Below are positions 40,851 to 48,819 of a stretch of DNA of 64,000 nt, piece by piece (the stretch's first letter is position 1; every line of letters begins with the position of its first letter). The stretch spans positions 1 through 64,000 of the forward strand of contig NZ_LKBD01000006.1 in assembly GCF_001399975.1 (NCBI RefSeq). Reading direction: 5' to 3'. The notes under the pieces are model-generated. The model was not told the origin of the DNA and ran no database searches. It was given only the letters and a program-made list of their open reading frames with translations. The translations under genes and the position numbers were made by a program. Source of the stretch: Pseudoalteromonas sp. P1-9. GTDB taxonomy: Bacteria; Pseudomonadota; Gammaproteobacteria; Enterobacterales; Alteromonadaceae.

Positions 40851-41672
40851 TTACTCGCTAATTTTATTTAAATGAACATCCATTTGAGGGAAAGGAATTG
40901 AAATACCCGCTTCATCTAATGCAAGTTTGAAGTTTTCTTGAAGGTAAAAATAAACAGCCCAATAGTCTTCAGTTTTTGCCCAAGAGCGCGTTACAAAGTT
41001 AACGCTTGAGTCACCTAACGTATGAACACCGATGAAAAATGCAGGATCTTTAAGTACTTTATCATTTGATTTGATTACATTTTCAAGCACTTCACGCGTT
41101 TGCTTTAGACATGAGTCGTAGCTAACGCCAACCATAATATCAACACGACGGGTTGCTTGACGGCTGTAGTTTACAATAGCGCCACCCATAATTGCCGAGT
41201 TTGGTACTATGATTGTTTTATTATCTGGTGTTAACAGTTCTGTTGAAAAAATCTCGATTTTAGAAACACTACCTGAATGACCCGCAGCATCAATAAACTC
41301 ACCTGATTTAAATGGACGTAGAATAATAATAAGCACGCCTGATGCAAAGTTTGAAAGAGAGCCTTGTAACGCTAAACCAACCGCTAAACCCGCTGCACCC
41401 AAAATTGCAATAAACGATGTTGTTTCAATACCAACTTGAGAAAGTGCCATTAGTACTGTTGCCGCAAATACCAGTGCGTACACAATATTTGCTAAAAACG
41501 AACCAACTGCTTTATCTACTTTTTTCTTTTCGATCGCTTTTTTGGTTAATTTTTCGCATACTTTTGCTACACGAATACCCACGAGTAAAATGACAATCGC
41601 GACTACAGTTTGTAAGCCGTAATGTAAAAGTAAATCAGAGTTTTCGTTCAACCATTTAGCTGCAGAATCCAT
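40851..41672 (-). CDS. mscS: Small-conductance mechanosensitive channel MscS
   Basis: 273 residues, close to E. coli MscS (286). Three N-terminal transmembrane helices; TM3 has the Gly/Ala-rich pore pattern 'ILGAAGLAVGLALQGSLSNFASGVLII'. The beta domain follows ('GEFIDAAGHSGSVSKIEIFSTELLTPDN', 'VPNSAIMGGAIVNYSR') and a C-terminal alpha/beta domain ends near 'GISIPFPQMDVHL'. It releases solutes during hypo-osmotic shock. Confidence 0.96.
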   Translation of the reverse strand: MDSAAKWLNENSDLLLHYGLQTVVAIVILLVGIRVAKVCEKLTKKAIEKKKVDKAVGSFLANIVYALVFAATVLMALSQVGIETTSFIAILGAAGLAVGLALQGSLSNFASGVLIIILRPFKSGEFIDAAGHSGSVSKIEIFSTELLTPDNKTIIVPNSAIMGGAIVNYSRQATRRVDIMVGVSYDSCLKQTREVLENVIKSNDKVLKDPAFFIGVHTLGDSSVNFVTRSWAKTEDYWAVYFYLQENFKLALDEAGISIPFPQMDVHLNKISE

Positions 41673-41745
41673 GAGTATTCCTTTTGTCGTTGATTTAGGT
41701 AATTTGAAGAATTATAAAGATTTTTGAAATTTACGTCACTTCTTT

Positions 41746-42156
41746 TCACAGTTTAAGCGGATCTTTAACTTGATTGTCACTTGGTTTTGAAGGTCTACTC
41801 CAAATAAACAACAAAACGCTTACAATACTGATCACAACAATCACTTTCAGCCATATTGGGAAGGGAATAAAGAGCAATGGATAGGAAACGAGTAACAACA
41901 TGGAGCAAGTCGCGATTACTTTAACTTTTGTTCTTATTACGCCATGTGTTTCCCAATCTGTTATTAATTGGCCAAATATTCGATGATTTAATAGCCATGA
42001 ATGCATTCTTGTTGATGATTTAGAAAAGCAAAATGCCGATAACAATACAAAAGGTGTAGTCGGTAATAACGGAAGAAAAACCCCAAGTATTCCCAGCAGT
42101 AAACTGACCAAACCAATTAGCAACCACACTGAACGAATAACAGTCTTTTTTAACAC
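41746..42156 (-). CDS. DUF454 (YbaN-like) inner-membrane protein
   Basis: 136 residues starting at a GTG (42156). The family motif 'GILGVFLPLLPTTPFVLLSAFCFSKSS' and 'NHRIFGQLITDWETHGVI' are clear. Two to three membrane helices. Function unknown. No strong ribosome site; the GTG is the most upstream start in frame before the stop codons. Confidence 0.9.
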   Translation of the reverse strand: MLKKTVIRSVWLLIGLVSLLLGILGVFLPLLPTTPFVLLSAFCFSKSSTRMHSWLLNHRIFGQLITDWETHGVIRTKVKVIATCSMLLLVSYPLLFIPFPIWLKVIVVISIVSVLLFIWSRPSKPSDNQVKDPLKL

Positions 42157-42204
42157 TACAAAATCGCAAACTAAATTTATTTAGCTAAAAGCATAACATA
42201 AGTC

Positions 42205-42233
42205 TTCACACGGGCATGTTTTTTATGTATTAT
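42205..42233 (+). promoter_or_regulatory. Promoter of tRNA-His
   Basis: TTCACA and TATTAT are separated by 17 bases, followed by a GC-rich discriminator (GCGCGCC), as is usual for stringently controlled tRNA promoters. Confidence 0.7.
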
Positions 42234-42268
42234 GCGCGCCACACCAAATAAGGTGTTTCAAATTTTGT

Positions 42269-42345
42269 GGCGGCTGTAGCTCAGTTGGTAGAGCCCTGGA
42301 TTGTGATTCCGGTTGTCGCGAGTTCAAGTCTCGTCAGTCGCCCCA
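42269..42345 (+). tRNA. tRNA-His (GTG anticodon)
   Basis: 77 bases including encoded CCA. The acceptor pairs GCGGCTG with CAGTCGC (one G-T wobble), and the extra 5' G(-1) that is special to tRNA-His is opposite C73. D-arm GCTCAGTTGGTAGAGC, anticodon loop TTGTGAT with GTG, and T-arm with TTCAAGT are all in place. Confidence 0.97.
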
Positions 42346-42648
42346 CTTCTTATTTAAAGCCTACTTTTATAAGTCTAATATTCTCAATTAATTACACCTG
42401 TCCGAACAAAATAATTACGTCTGAATTTCAATAGGAAAGACTCCTTTATTATTACAGCCCTGTTCATTTACTGTGAGTGGCTAGAGATCAATAGATACTG
42501 TTTAGTCTGTTTATTTCTAATCTAGTACACATCAACGCCAACATTGCTTTAGATTAATAAGAAGCAGCTCACAGGTAGGTTTGCTTGTCTTCTTACTGGC
42601 TATTTAGGTTTGAATGCTCTACTTCCGCTCTGTGCCATAAGCTGTCAT
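42346..42648. other. Non-coding gap between tRNA-His and the cassette array
   Basis: About 300 bases without an open frame of note. I looked for a repeat of the tRNA 3' end as an attachment site and found none. It may hold the worn end of the cassette array. Confidence 0.5.
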
Positions 42649-42752
42649 TCGTAACAGGCTAATTTTTGTAAAGAATTTTGTGTAATACTGGCGCGTAGCG
42701 GCAACACAAAATGCGTAGCTAAAATTTGTCCTTGTTGACAAACTTGTTAGCA
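42649..42752 (-). repeat. attC-like site 1 (after TIR-like gene)
   Basis: Read on the gene strand, it starts with TGCTAAC directly after the TAG of the TIR-like gene and ends with GTTACGA about 100 bases on. Between them are inverted segments (ATTTTGTGT and ACACAAAAT; TTTTAGC and ATTAGC). The outer R' core deviates from GTTRRRY, so the low-coordinate boundary is approximate. Confidence 0.6.
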
Positions 42753-43583
42753 CTAGAATGGCACCTCACCTTTAAAGCCTTGCGAGGGTTCTTGAGGTTT
42801 TGGTTGGATAATATCTTCATTTTGCAGCAGTACATCTATTCCCATCTCCGTAATTGAGTAAGCATAAAAGTCGTATTCATTATGATGATCAGTTTCCACT
42901 GTTTTACTCAAATACCCCATTCTCTCAAGTTTTACTAGTGATATTTGTAAAGCTGCTTCATTTGCACCGCGAAAGCTGTTTGAAATTCTATGGAACGGTA
43001 ACCCCTCAGGATCAGCTGTATGACTTTGTAGGCAAGCTGCTAGAAATTTGTAGTCTTGTTCTTTGAGTTCATAGCTTGCGGGATTAGCAATAATTTTTTT
43101 AAATTCTGAAAGGCTTTCGTGATTGATTAGACCTAACCTATCAACCTCTGATTTTATCAATGAGCAGGCACGATTAGTTGCTGACACCAAATCACTGTCA
43201 GAACGATTAGCATCATAATCCGCAGGAGTCACACCCAATAAATCAGTTGGAAGGTGCATTTCTATATCTCGTGGCTTTAATATGAATGAACGAGATTTAC
43301 CAATTGCCCCAACAAATAACCCCATTTCAAAGATCACGTTATCTCTAACCACATGCTCACTTCTACTTCGGATCGTAGCTATATCGTCTGGAGCGAAAAT
43401 AAAGAGTGCAAAATCTACAAATGATGATTTTTCTACGAGATCATCAATTGCTGATGATGAAAGCTTGAATGTTCCATTCTTCCACAAGGTAACTTCAAAC
43501 TCATGATCCAAATTTACATTCACAGCCTCAGCAACCGCTAAGCTCTCAATAGATGAAGCTATAAATAATCTTGGTTTTCTCAA
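42753..43583 (-). CDS. TIR-like (Cap12-type) predicted nucleotide-binding effector with winged helix
   Basis: 276 residues starting at a TTG (43583) with GGAG 8 bases upstream. The N-terminal domain matches the bacterial TIR-like family found in CBASS/Pycsar effectors: 'RLFIASSIESLAVAEAV', 'VTLWKNGTFKLSSSAIDDL', 'DFALFIFAPDD', 'RDNVIFEMGLFVGAIG' (likely catalytic Glu86) and 'LPTDLLGVTPADY'. Such domains cleave NAD or bind cyclic nucleotides. Residues 160-265 look like a winged helix ('GANEAALQISLVKLERMGYL'). No cyclase is adjacent; the gene is the sole ORF of its cassette, so it may be a stand-alone defence factor or be fed by the CBASS at 57-61 kb (inference). Confidence 0.85.
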   Translation of the reverse strand: MRKPRLFIASSIESLAVAEAVNVNLDHEFEVTLWKNGTFKLSSSAIDDLVEKSSFVDFALFIFAPDDIATIRSRSEHVVRDNVIFEMGLFVGAIGKSRSFILKPRDIEMHLPTDLLGVTPADYDANRSDSDLVSATNRACSLIKSEVDRLGLINHESLSEFKKIIANPASYELKEQDYKFLAACLQSHTADPEGLPFHRISNSFRGANEAALQISLVKLERMGYLSKTVETDHHNEYDFYAYSITEMGIDVLLQNEDIIQPKPQEPSQGFKGEVPF

Positions 43584-43608
43584 CTTAATATCTCCATTTT
43601 CGATTGAG

Positions 43609-43707
43609 TGCTAACGTTTTGCTAAGCGGCAATAAAATTGCTGGCTAAAATTAGCGAGGAACGAGCAAAAGCCAGCCATTCTTATCTGTTTAAACAACTA
43701 GTTAGAA
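43609..43707 (-). repeat. attC-like site 2 (after caspase-like gene)
   Basis: 99 bases; on the gene strand TTCTAAC...GTTAGCA enclose a long imperfect inverted repeat with TGGCTGGCTTTTGCTCG opposite CGCTAATTTTAGCCAGCA. It begins 4 bases after the stop of the caspase-like gene and ends 26 bases before the start of the TIR-like gene. Confidence 0.75.
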
Positions 43708-43711
43708 ATTT

Positions 43712-45250
43712 TTATTCAATACTATTTTTTAACAGCCCTTCAATCCATAACTTAACTTCAGTTTGAATTTTATCAGACACAGAAACTGCGACTTCAATGG
43801 AGTCAATATTAGTTTGAATCATTTTCCAACTAGCACACTTAGGTTGTGAGAAACTTTTCCAATCATTTCTTTTCAATACTTCATAAGCGACATGAAACAC
43901 CATATGTTTATTGGAATAAATTGGAACTATGTGTAAAGAAAGTGGTTGTGCCAACTCTACTTTTGGCTTGAAAGATACTTTAGTTATCCTATTTTCAGAA
44001 TGGTGCGTGTACTCAAAACCATCAATATACTTATTAGTTTTGGTAACATTCTCTAGTTTATATTCAGTATCATCTTCATCTCCCCATAACCCCATAGCTC
44101 TGACACGAGCCACTGCACTTCTATTTGGTTTTTTAGGGAGTGCCTTATACTCCTCTACCTTATAAGTATTTTCATTATATGTAGGCTCAGAAAAGTAATT
44201 TTTGCTTTGATTTTTATCTAACCAAGTTCCAATTACCGCTTTATTAGGAACTCGGTATATGCTCAGATCCAACTCAGTTTCAATTTCATAAACACTTTGA
44301 AGATCATCATCCCATTCCGAAATGTTTTTATTAAAGGTATCTATAAACTTGAGGAAATCATCTTCATTAAAACAAATCTCATCTGATTTGATCTTAATTA
44401 GGTCAAAAACAGAAAGCTCTTTCTTTTCAGGTAAGTTAGCCTCATCTTTATCAACATCGCTGTCTTTCACCGAAGTCTGTGGCAAACTTTCAGAGGGTTT
44501 AATATCAGAATCATCTAAGCCAAACGCATCGTAAATTATTTTATGAGTATTTGTGGTTACATGCCCAAACTTTTCAATATTATCAGCTTGAGTTACAAAA
44601 ATTGGTTTAGAATCTCCGTTATTAGAAAAATCATCTGCTACATAAGCCATTATTTCTCTATATCTAACATCACCGCTATGCTCTGTAATTCCAGTCAAAA
44701 TACTTTCGGTAAATCGGCTAAACTCCTTACCTGCAAATGATGTTTGATTTTCTCTAGATGAGAACCAAAAATATATATCGTTTAAACCATATTTTTGAGC
44801 CGATTTTTTAAGTTCACTTTCAGTATTTGATTCACTTTTTATATATTGCGTTCCACTAAAACAAGCATCTACAATTTTGACGCATAACTTAGGGGATAAA
44901 GTTTTAATCCAATCATCAACTTCAGAATTTCTTAATCCTGTACTTTCTCTTTTTGCCAGATCAAAATCTGACAATAGGTAAAAGAAATCATCATCATGCC
45001 TGTCTCCATGCCCAGTGAAATAAAAGAAAAGTTCATCTATTTCTTCTCCTTTATATTTCTCAACTAAATCAGATATTTTTCTTTTTACTTCATATCCAGC
45101 TTCATTATCATTTATAAAAAGAGTTTCTTTAATATCTTTTACATCATTGAGAACTTCACCAATAACTCTTGCATCATTTTTACAGGCTAATAAGTCATCA
45201 AAGTTTGATGACTTATATTTTTCAACACCTATGATTATTGCTAAATTCAA
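43712..45250 (-). CDS. Caspase-like (peptidase C14) protein
   Basis: 512 residues starting at a TTG (45250) with GGAG 8 bases upstream. The N-terminal ~250 residues are a caspase-fold protease: 'AIIIGVEKYKSSNFDDLLACKNDAR', catalytic His81 in 'FYFTGHGDRHDD' and catalytic Cys130 in 'VKIVDACFSG'. An Asp/Glu/Ser-rich linker (about 255-295) follows and the C-terminal ~215 residues have an Arg/Tyr-rich region ('AVARVRAMGLWGDEDD') of unknown family. Bacterial caspases often act as death effectors in phage defence. Here it is the sole gene of a cassette, with no visible sensor partner; the C-terminal domain may be the sensor. Confidence 0.87.
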   Translation of the reverse strand: MNLAIIIGVEKYKSSNFDDLLACKNDARVIGEVLNDVKDIKETLFINDNEAGYEVKRKISDLVEKYKGEEIDELFFYFTGHGDRHDDDFFYLLSDFDLAKRESTGLRNSEVDDWIKTLSPKLCVKIVDACFSGTQYIKSESNTESELKKSAQKYGLNDIYFWFSSRENQTSFAGKEFSRFTESILTGITEHSGDVRYREIMAYVADDFSNNGDSKPIFVTQADNIEKFGHVTTNTHKIIYDAFGLDDSDIKPSESLPQTSVKDSDVDKDEANLPEKKELSVFDLIKIKSDEICFNEDDFLKFIDTFNKNISEWDDDLQSVYEIETELDLSIYRVPNKAVIGTWLDKNQSKNYFSEPTYNENTYKVEEYKALPKKPNRSAVARVRAMGLWGDEDDTEYKLENVTKTNKYIDGFEYTHHSENRITKVSFKPKVELAQPLSLHIVPIYSNKHMVFHVAYEVLKRNDWKSFSQPKCASWKMIQTNIDSIEVAVSVSDKIQTEVKLWIEGLLKNSIE

Positions 45251-45282
45251 TTATGACTCCAGGGTGCCACTGAGGGCAAAAT

Positions 45283-45342
45283 TTCTAACGCCTGGCTCAG
45301 CCGCCGCAAAAAATGGCGGTCGGTTGCAGCCACTTGTTAGGC
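45283..45342 (-). repeat. attC-like site 3 (after winged-helix gene)
   Basis: 60 bases; on the gene strand GCCTAAC at the start and GTTAGAA at the end. Internal arms CCGCC and GGCGG and the ending GGCGTTAG match typical short attC sites. It begins 4 bases past the stop of the winged-helix gene. Confidence 0.85.
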
Positions 45343-45346
45343 CTTT

Positions 45347-45820
45347 CTAGTATATTGAGTTAAATCCTGCTTCAGTCAGAAAATAGCCGCGTTCATTTTC
45401 CTCAATGAGGCCTTCTTCTATCAATGACTTCATAGCTGGCTCTAAGCCATGTTTTTGTTTTGGATTCCAGTTTAGTACTTCTGTATGCATGAATGATTGG
45501 GTGTTAAAAGCATGCCCAGCACGAGCGTTTGCTTTAGCAAAGAAATCCAATATAGCTACTTTTACAGAGTCTCCAATGTCAGGATAGAGATAATCTACTC
45601 CTTGCTGCGTCAGGAAAGGCGTTCCCTCTCGATCTTCGATTAGCCCTGAAGATACAAGTTCTTCAACTGCTCTTTCTAACAAGTCCTGTTGTTTTGGGTT
45701 CCAGCGGGGAACGACATTGAGCATAAACCCACGAACATTTAATGCTTCGCCAGAATCTGATTTCTGAATCTTAAATTGTTCCATGATTTGCTGTTTAACA
45801 AAGTCTATATCGTTGGACAT
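45347..45820 (-). CDS. Tandem winged-helix-like cassette protein
   Basis: 157 residues made of two copies of one ~70-residue unit. Copy 1 (about 13-78) and copy 2 (about 88-157) share the pattern 'NVRGFMLNVVPRWNPKQQDL' / 'NTQSFMHTEVLNWNPKQKHG', 'VEELVSSGLIEDREG' / 'MKSLIEEGLIEENERG' and 'FLTQQGVDYLY' / 'FLTEAGFNSIY'. The helix-helix-helix-wing pattern ending in an aromatic residue resembles a winged helix, possibly DNA-binding or an adaptor. No catalytic residues. Function unknown. Confidence 0.8.
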   Translation of the reverse strand: MSNDIDFVKQQIMEQFKIQKSDSGEALNVRGFMLNVVPRWNPKQQDLLERAVEELVSSGLIEDREGTPFLTQQGVDYLYPDIGDSVKVAILDFFAKANARAGHAFNTQSFMHTEVLNWNPKQKHGLEPAMKSLIEEGLIEENERGYFLTEAGFNSIY

Positions 45821-45857
45821 CTTACTTCTTCCTGATTTAAGTTATGGTAAATATCTG

Positions 45858-45916
45858 GCCTAACGCTCAAATAACCGGCGCGATTTATTCGCGTCCGGTT
45901 GGTTTGCTTGTTAGCT
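45858..45916 (-). repeat. attC-like site 4 (overlapping 3' end of helicase-motif gene)
   Basis: 59 bases; on the gene strand AGCTAAC...GCGTTAGGC with perfect R' GTTAGGC, inner arms AACCGG and CCGGTT, and TTTGAGCGTTAGGC at the end, very close to classical attC. The last ten codons and the stop of the upstream gene are inside the site, as in many cassettes. Confidence 0.9.
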
Positions 45917-46580
45917 CTGGAATGGTGGAAATAAACTCTTCTATTTTAAGCTGCAGAGCCTTTGCTCCAATTACTAAATCTGAAGGTTCAGATAAACCCA
46001 TAAAGTTAATGTAATCATCACTTTTTGCACTCCCCTTCAAAACCTTAGTAGCAGTAAACCCCAGTGATAAATGCTTTGTTTCATTGAATAGCTTTTCATA
46101 TATTTCATAATTATTATCAATTATAGAGTGGTGCTCTTCATCGAGAATGATTATGTTATATGTGTGTTCTTTATCTGACTCATCTAACTGGGATTTCAGT
46201 TCAACTAAATCACCTACAAACAATTTATGAGAAATAGCGCCAAACGCTGCATTGTTACTATACAACTCTTCAAACAATGACTCATAGGCCTCGTTGTATG
46301 AGCTATATAACCAGTTTATTCGGGTTTTACGAAGCGCAGCTCTCTGAAAAGTGTCATGCGCGAGTTGGTCTATGGATTGGTGAATTGAATACCATTCTCG
46401 TCCGACTGCGTTACCTCTAAGTTTCTCTATTTCCGACTTAATAATTGAGGTAGATGGAGAACCTGGCAGAGATAGACCCTTAACAAATGAATGCGCCATA
46501 AAAATCGGTTCAAAGTATGACTTTATAGCATTGATGGCTAAATCAGGAATGCTTTGAATGATGTATTTTACTGTTCCCAT
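45885..46580 (-). CDS. Unknown cassette protein with SF2-helicase motif II and III-like segments
   Basis: 231 residues. At 143-151 'IIILDEEHH' resembles helicase motif II (DExH), and at 173-179 'LGFTATK' resembles motif III (L-G-x-T-A-T). The spacing between them (about 25 residues) is right for SF2. However, there is no Walker A, no motif VI and no second RecA domain, and the protein is far too short for a helicase. The C-terminus is encoded by the attC site. It is the second gene of a two-gene cassette and overlaps the membrane-protein gene by 13 bases. It may be a helicase remnant or a protein that mimics this half-domain. Confidence 0.7.
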   Translation of the reverse strand: MGTVKYIIQSIPDLAINAIKSYFEPIFMAHSFVKGLSLPGSPSTSIIKSEIEKLRGNAVGREWYSIHQSIDQLAHDTFQRAALRKTRINWLYSSYNEAYESLFEELYSNNAAFGAISHKLFVGDLVELKSQLDESDKEHTYNIIILDEEHHSIIDNNYEIYEKLFNETKHLSLGFTATKVLKGSAKSDDYINFMGLSEPSDLVIGAKALQLKIEEFISTIPELTSKPTGRE

Positions 46581-46837
46581 AACGCTTTTCCTGCTTTAAA
46601 TGACGTACGGACAACATGAATTACAAATAAAAGTATATCAACGAAGAAAAGTAAATATTCTACACCAACCAATCCAATTATGATGATGTTGTCAACTGTT
46701 CCCTCGAGGCTTTTAATCCAGAGGTTTAATCCTATTGCAGGGAGTGCAATTAGAACAAATATTACCACTCCTATAAATATGTGCACTCCGAACTCAAAGA
46801 GAGGAAACCACCACTTATCTTTATTTTCTTCAGTCAC
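46568..46837 (-). CDS. Small cassette membrane protein
   Basis: 89 residues starting at a GTG (46837) with GGAG upstream. Two long hydrophobic segments (about 15-38 and 52-78), short charged ends and no cysteine. Function unknown. It shares a cassette with the helicase-motif protein and overlaps it by 13 bases, so the two probably work together. Confidence 0.7.
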   Translation of the reverse strand: MTEENKDKWWFPLFEFGVHIFIGVVIFVLIALPAIGLNLWIKSLEGTVDNIIIIGLVGVEYLLFFVDILLFVIHVVRTSFKAGKALWEQ

Positions 46838-46856
46838 TTTTTCTGATCTCCATGAA

Positions 46857-46875
46857 TCCTAACTGTAGAGCTAAC
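46857..46875 (-). repeat. attC/attI-like core at the upstream end of the array
   Basis: On the gene strand GTTAGCT is followed 5 bases later by GTTAGGA, 20-38 bases before the first cassette gene. A full palindromic attC could not be assigned upstream. This may be the remaining half of a lost cassette or a degenerate attI. Confidence 0.4.
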
Positions 46876-47179
46876 ATGTTTATAGCGAGCTAATCGCGCG
46901 TTTTTCTACCAAAGCGTCGCTCGTTTTTCTGCATGACTCATTTGTAACAAACTTCATAACTATTTGCTAGTGCTATCAAAATGCAACAATCATGGCTTTT
47001 ATCTCAGGACAAAAACGAGCGATTGGGTCGTTTTCCTGACTATGCAAGCAATATACTTTGACGAAATAGAAAAGTAATTGTTAAAGACCACTATTCGCTC
47101 TTTTGAGCCATACACAGAACCGAATTAACCACGCTTATCAAACATATATTAACCCTTTGAATCTATTCAGGAGGTTAAT
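46876..47179. other. Gap between cassette array and integrase element
   Basis: About 300 bases. It contains three copies of a short motif, GCGcgTTTTTCT / GCTCGTTTTTCT and its inverse ACAAAAACGAGCG, making small hairpins such as AAAACGAGCG...GTCGTTTT near 47010-47033. These may be recombinase arm sites or part of an attachment site (inference). The integrase gene starts at 47180 with AGGAGG upstream. Confidence 0.45.
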
Positions 47180-48355
47180 ATGAATAAACAGTTTAAGTTT
47201 ACTGATAAACAAATTATATCCCTTCCACCTAACCCCAGAAATTCGAAATCTACCGAATCAGAGTACAGTGATACACAAATTACTGGCCTTAAGTGTTTAA
47301 TTGGTAAATCAGGCAATAAACGCTTTTTGTTTCGCTACACCTATCAGGGTAAAAAGCAAAGCATGGCGCTTGGTAAATTTGGCGATATCAATGTTGCTAC
47401 TGCTCGCAAAGTTGCTCAAAAGCATCGGTTAACCCTATTAGAAGGCAAAAACCCAAAGTCTAACAATGACAAATTATTACACATGACAATGGGTGAGTTT
47501 TTTAAAGACCATTATCTCCCCATGATTAAGAAGCGAAAGAAAACATGGATTGATGATTTGTATCGTTGGGATTCGATATTAGATAAGCGTTTTGCGCTCA
47601 TGGAGTATCGAGACCTTACTACCATTGAAGTGCAGAAGTTACACATTGAGTTAACTGAAACCTTAAATAAATATGGAAAACCCTATGCTCCAGCAACCTG
47701 TAATCAAGTGCTGATGCTATTGAAGTCAATGACGCGCTATGCAAAAGAGCTTGGAGTGGTAGAACAAGATGTTTGTAAGCCAGTAAAGTTATACAAGTTG
47801 AACAATGCAAGAACACGTTTTCTTACCAAACATGAAGTTAAACGATTATTGGCTGAATGTAAGAGATACTCGAATAAAACCATATCGGGGTTTATTGCGA
47901 CGCTAGCGTTAACAGGACTCAGGCGTTCAGAAGTATCGAATATCAAAGTAAAAGATGTTGATATTAAAAATCGCATTATCTACATCCCAACTACCAAAAC
48001 AGGTAAGCCGCGTACAGTGCATATTACCGACCATTTATTGTCGTTTATTGCGTTAGTCCCACTTAAGCGAAGCAACCCGTATTTGTTTGCCAGTAAAGTA
48101 GCCGGTAAGCCATTACGATGTGTCAGAAAGACATTTAAGAAGCTATTAAGGCGCGCAAAGATTGATGATACCGATGTGTGTATTCATACCTTACGCCACT
48201 CTGTTGCATCAAACCTAGTGAGCTCGGGTGTTAGTTTACGACTAGTTCAAGAACAATTGGCTCATGCTTCGATTGCTAGTACGCAACGCTATGCCAAGTT
48301 AACGTCTGAATCACTTAAACGTACTAGTGAACATCTATCTGACCTATTTCAATAG
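47180..48355 (+). CDS. Phage-type tyrosine recombinase/integrase
   Basis: 391 residues. An arm-binding DUF4102-like N-terminus ('GLKCLIGKSGNKRFLFRYTY', 'MALGKFGDINVATARKVA'), a core-binding domain (about 100-200) and a catalytic domain with Arg248 (TGLRRSE), a Lys in 'TTKTGKPR', His336 and Arg339 in 'HTLRH', His362 and Tyr371 (RYAKL). All catalytic residues are present, so it may be active. It does not have the IntI-specific insertion. Strong ribosome site AGGAGG. A terminator follows at 48412. Confidence 0.92.
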   Translation: MNKQFKFTDKQIISLPPNPRNSKSTESEYSDTQITGLKCLIGKSGNKRFLFRYTYQGKKQSMALGKFGDINVATARKVAQKHRLTLLEGKNPKSNNDKLLHMTMGEFFKDHYLPMIKKRKKTWIDDLYRWDSILDKRFALMEYRDLTTIEVQKLHIELTETLNKYGKPYAPATCNQVLMLLKSMTRYAKELGVVEQDVCKPVKLYKLNNARTRFLTKHEVKRLLAECKRYSNKTISGFIATLALTGLRRSEVSNIKVKDVDIKNRIIYIPTTKTGKPRTVHITDHLLSFIALVPLKRSNPYLFASKVAGKPLRCVRKTFKKLLRRAKIDDTDVCIHTLRHSVASNLVSSGVSLRLVQEQLAHASIASTQRYAKLTSESLKRTSEHLSDLFQ

Positions 48356-48411
48356 CGAGTACTGAGGTTTTACTTAGCCCGCTATTAATCACCACAAATT
48401 AATTATCAATT

Positions 48412-48444
48412 AAGCCCATTCCTACTCTTGGAATGGGCTTTTTT
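48412..48444 (+). terminator. Rho-independent terminator after the integrase
   Basis: AAGCCCATTCC and GGAATGGGCTT make an 11-pair stem with a 7-base loop, followed by a T-run. It separates the integrase from the small genes downstream. Confidence 0.92.
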
Positions 48445-48459
48445 ATTGGAGAAATCCCA

Positions 48460-48819
48460 ATGCAATTATTTAATCGAATACCGAACGAAAATGAGCTGTC
48501 ACTTAATCACGAAGTCAGTGAAGAACTTATAAAGCAACTCTATTTACCTTTCTCATCTGAGCAAGAAGCCAATGCGTTTTGGCAAACTTGCTCAACATAC
48601 TTAATCGCAATTACTACAAAGAACGATATCGAACTCGTTAAGCAAGTACTAAGCACACAATTCCGAGCTTGTTTAAAAGAAACACTTAACAATCCTGAAT
48701 TTGTTGAAAAGCTTAATGATGAACTAAATATTTACTTACTAGTTACCCAAGACAATGGAGGTGGCACTTATGTGGTTATATCAGAAACCAACAAATCCCA
48801 TTTTCTTTCATCTCTTTAA
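48460..48819 (+). CDS. Hypothetical protein of mobile element
   Basis: 119 residues from the ATG at 48460 (GGAG 9 bases upstream; an earlier in-frame ATG at 48433 is inside the terminator stem and is unlikely). Acidic, mixed helix, no motif recognised ('EEANAFWQTCSTYLIAI' is a possible helix). First of a run of small rightward genes after the integrase. Confidence 0.65.
   Translation: MQLFNRIPNENELSLNHEVSEELIKQLYLPFSSEQEANAFWQTCSTYLIAITTKNDIELVKQVLSTQFRACLKETLNNPEFVEKLNDELNIYLLVTQDNGGGTYVVISETNKSHFLSSL

Larger units (their letters stand above)
42649..46875 (-). mobile_element. Integron gene-cassette array without integrase (CALIN-like)
   Basis: Four complete attC-like sites and one half-site separate compact minus-strand units. 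Each ORF starts 26-38 bases after a site and ends at or inside the next one, which is the cassette rule. Spacing of sites: 42649-42752, 43609-43707, 45283-45342, 45858-45916 and a core at 46857-46875. No IntI-type integrase is in the window; the recombinase at 47180 is of the phage arm-binding type. Confidence 0.75.

Noticed and set aside
42330-42345. tRNA-His 3' end as attachment site of a genomic island
   Set aside because: I could not find a second copy of the tRNA end in the window, so no island boundary can be claimed.
47180-48355. Integron integrase for the neighbouring cassette array
   Set aside because: The protein has a phage-type arm-binding N-terminus and no IntI-specific insertion; its gene also lacks an attI next to the first cassette.
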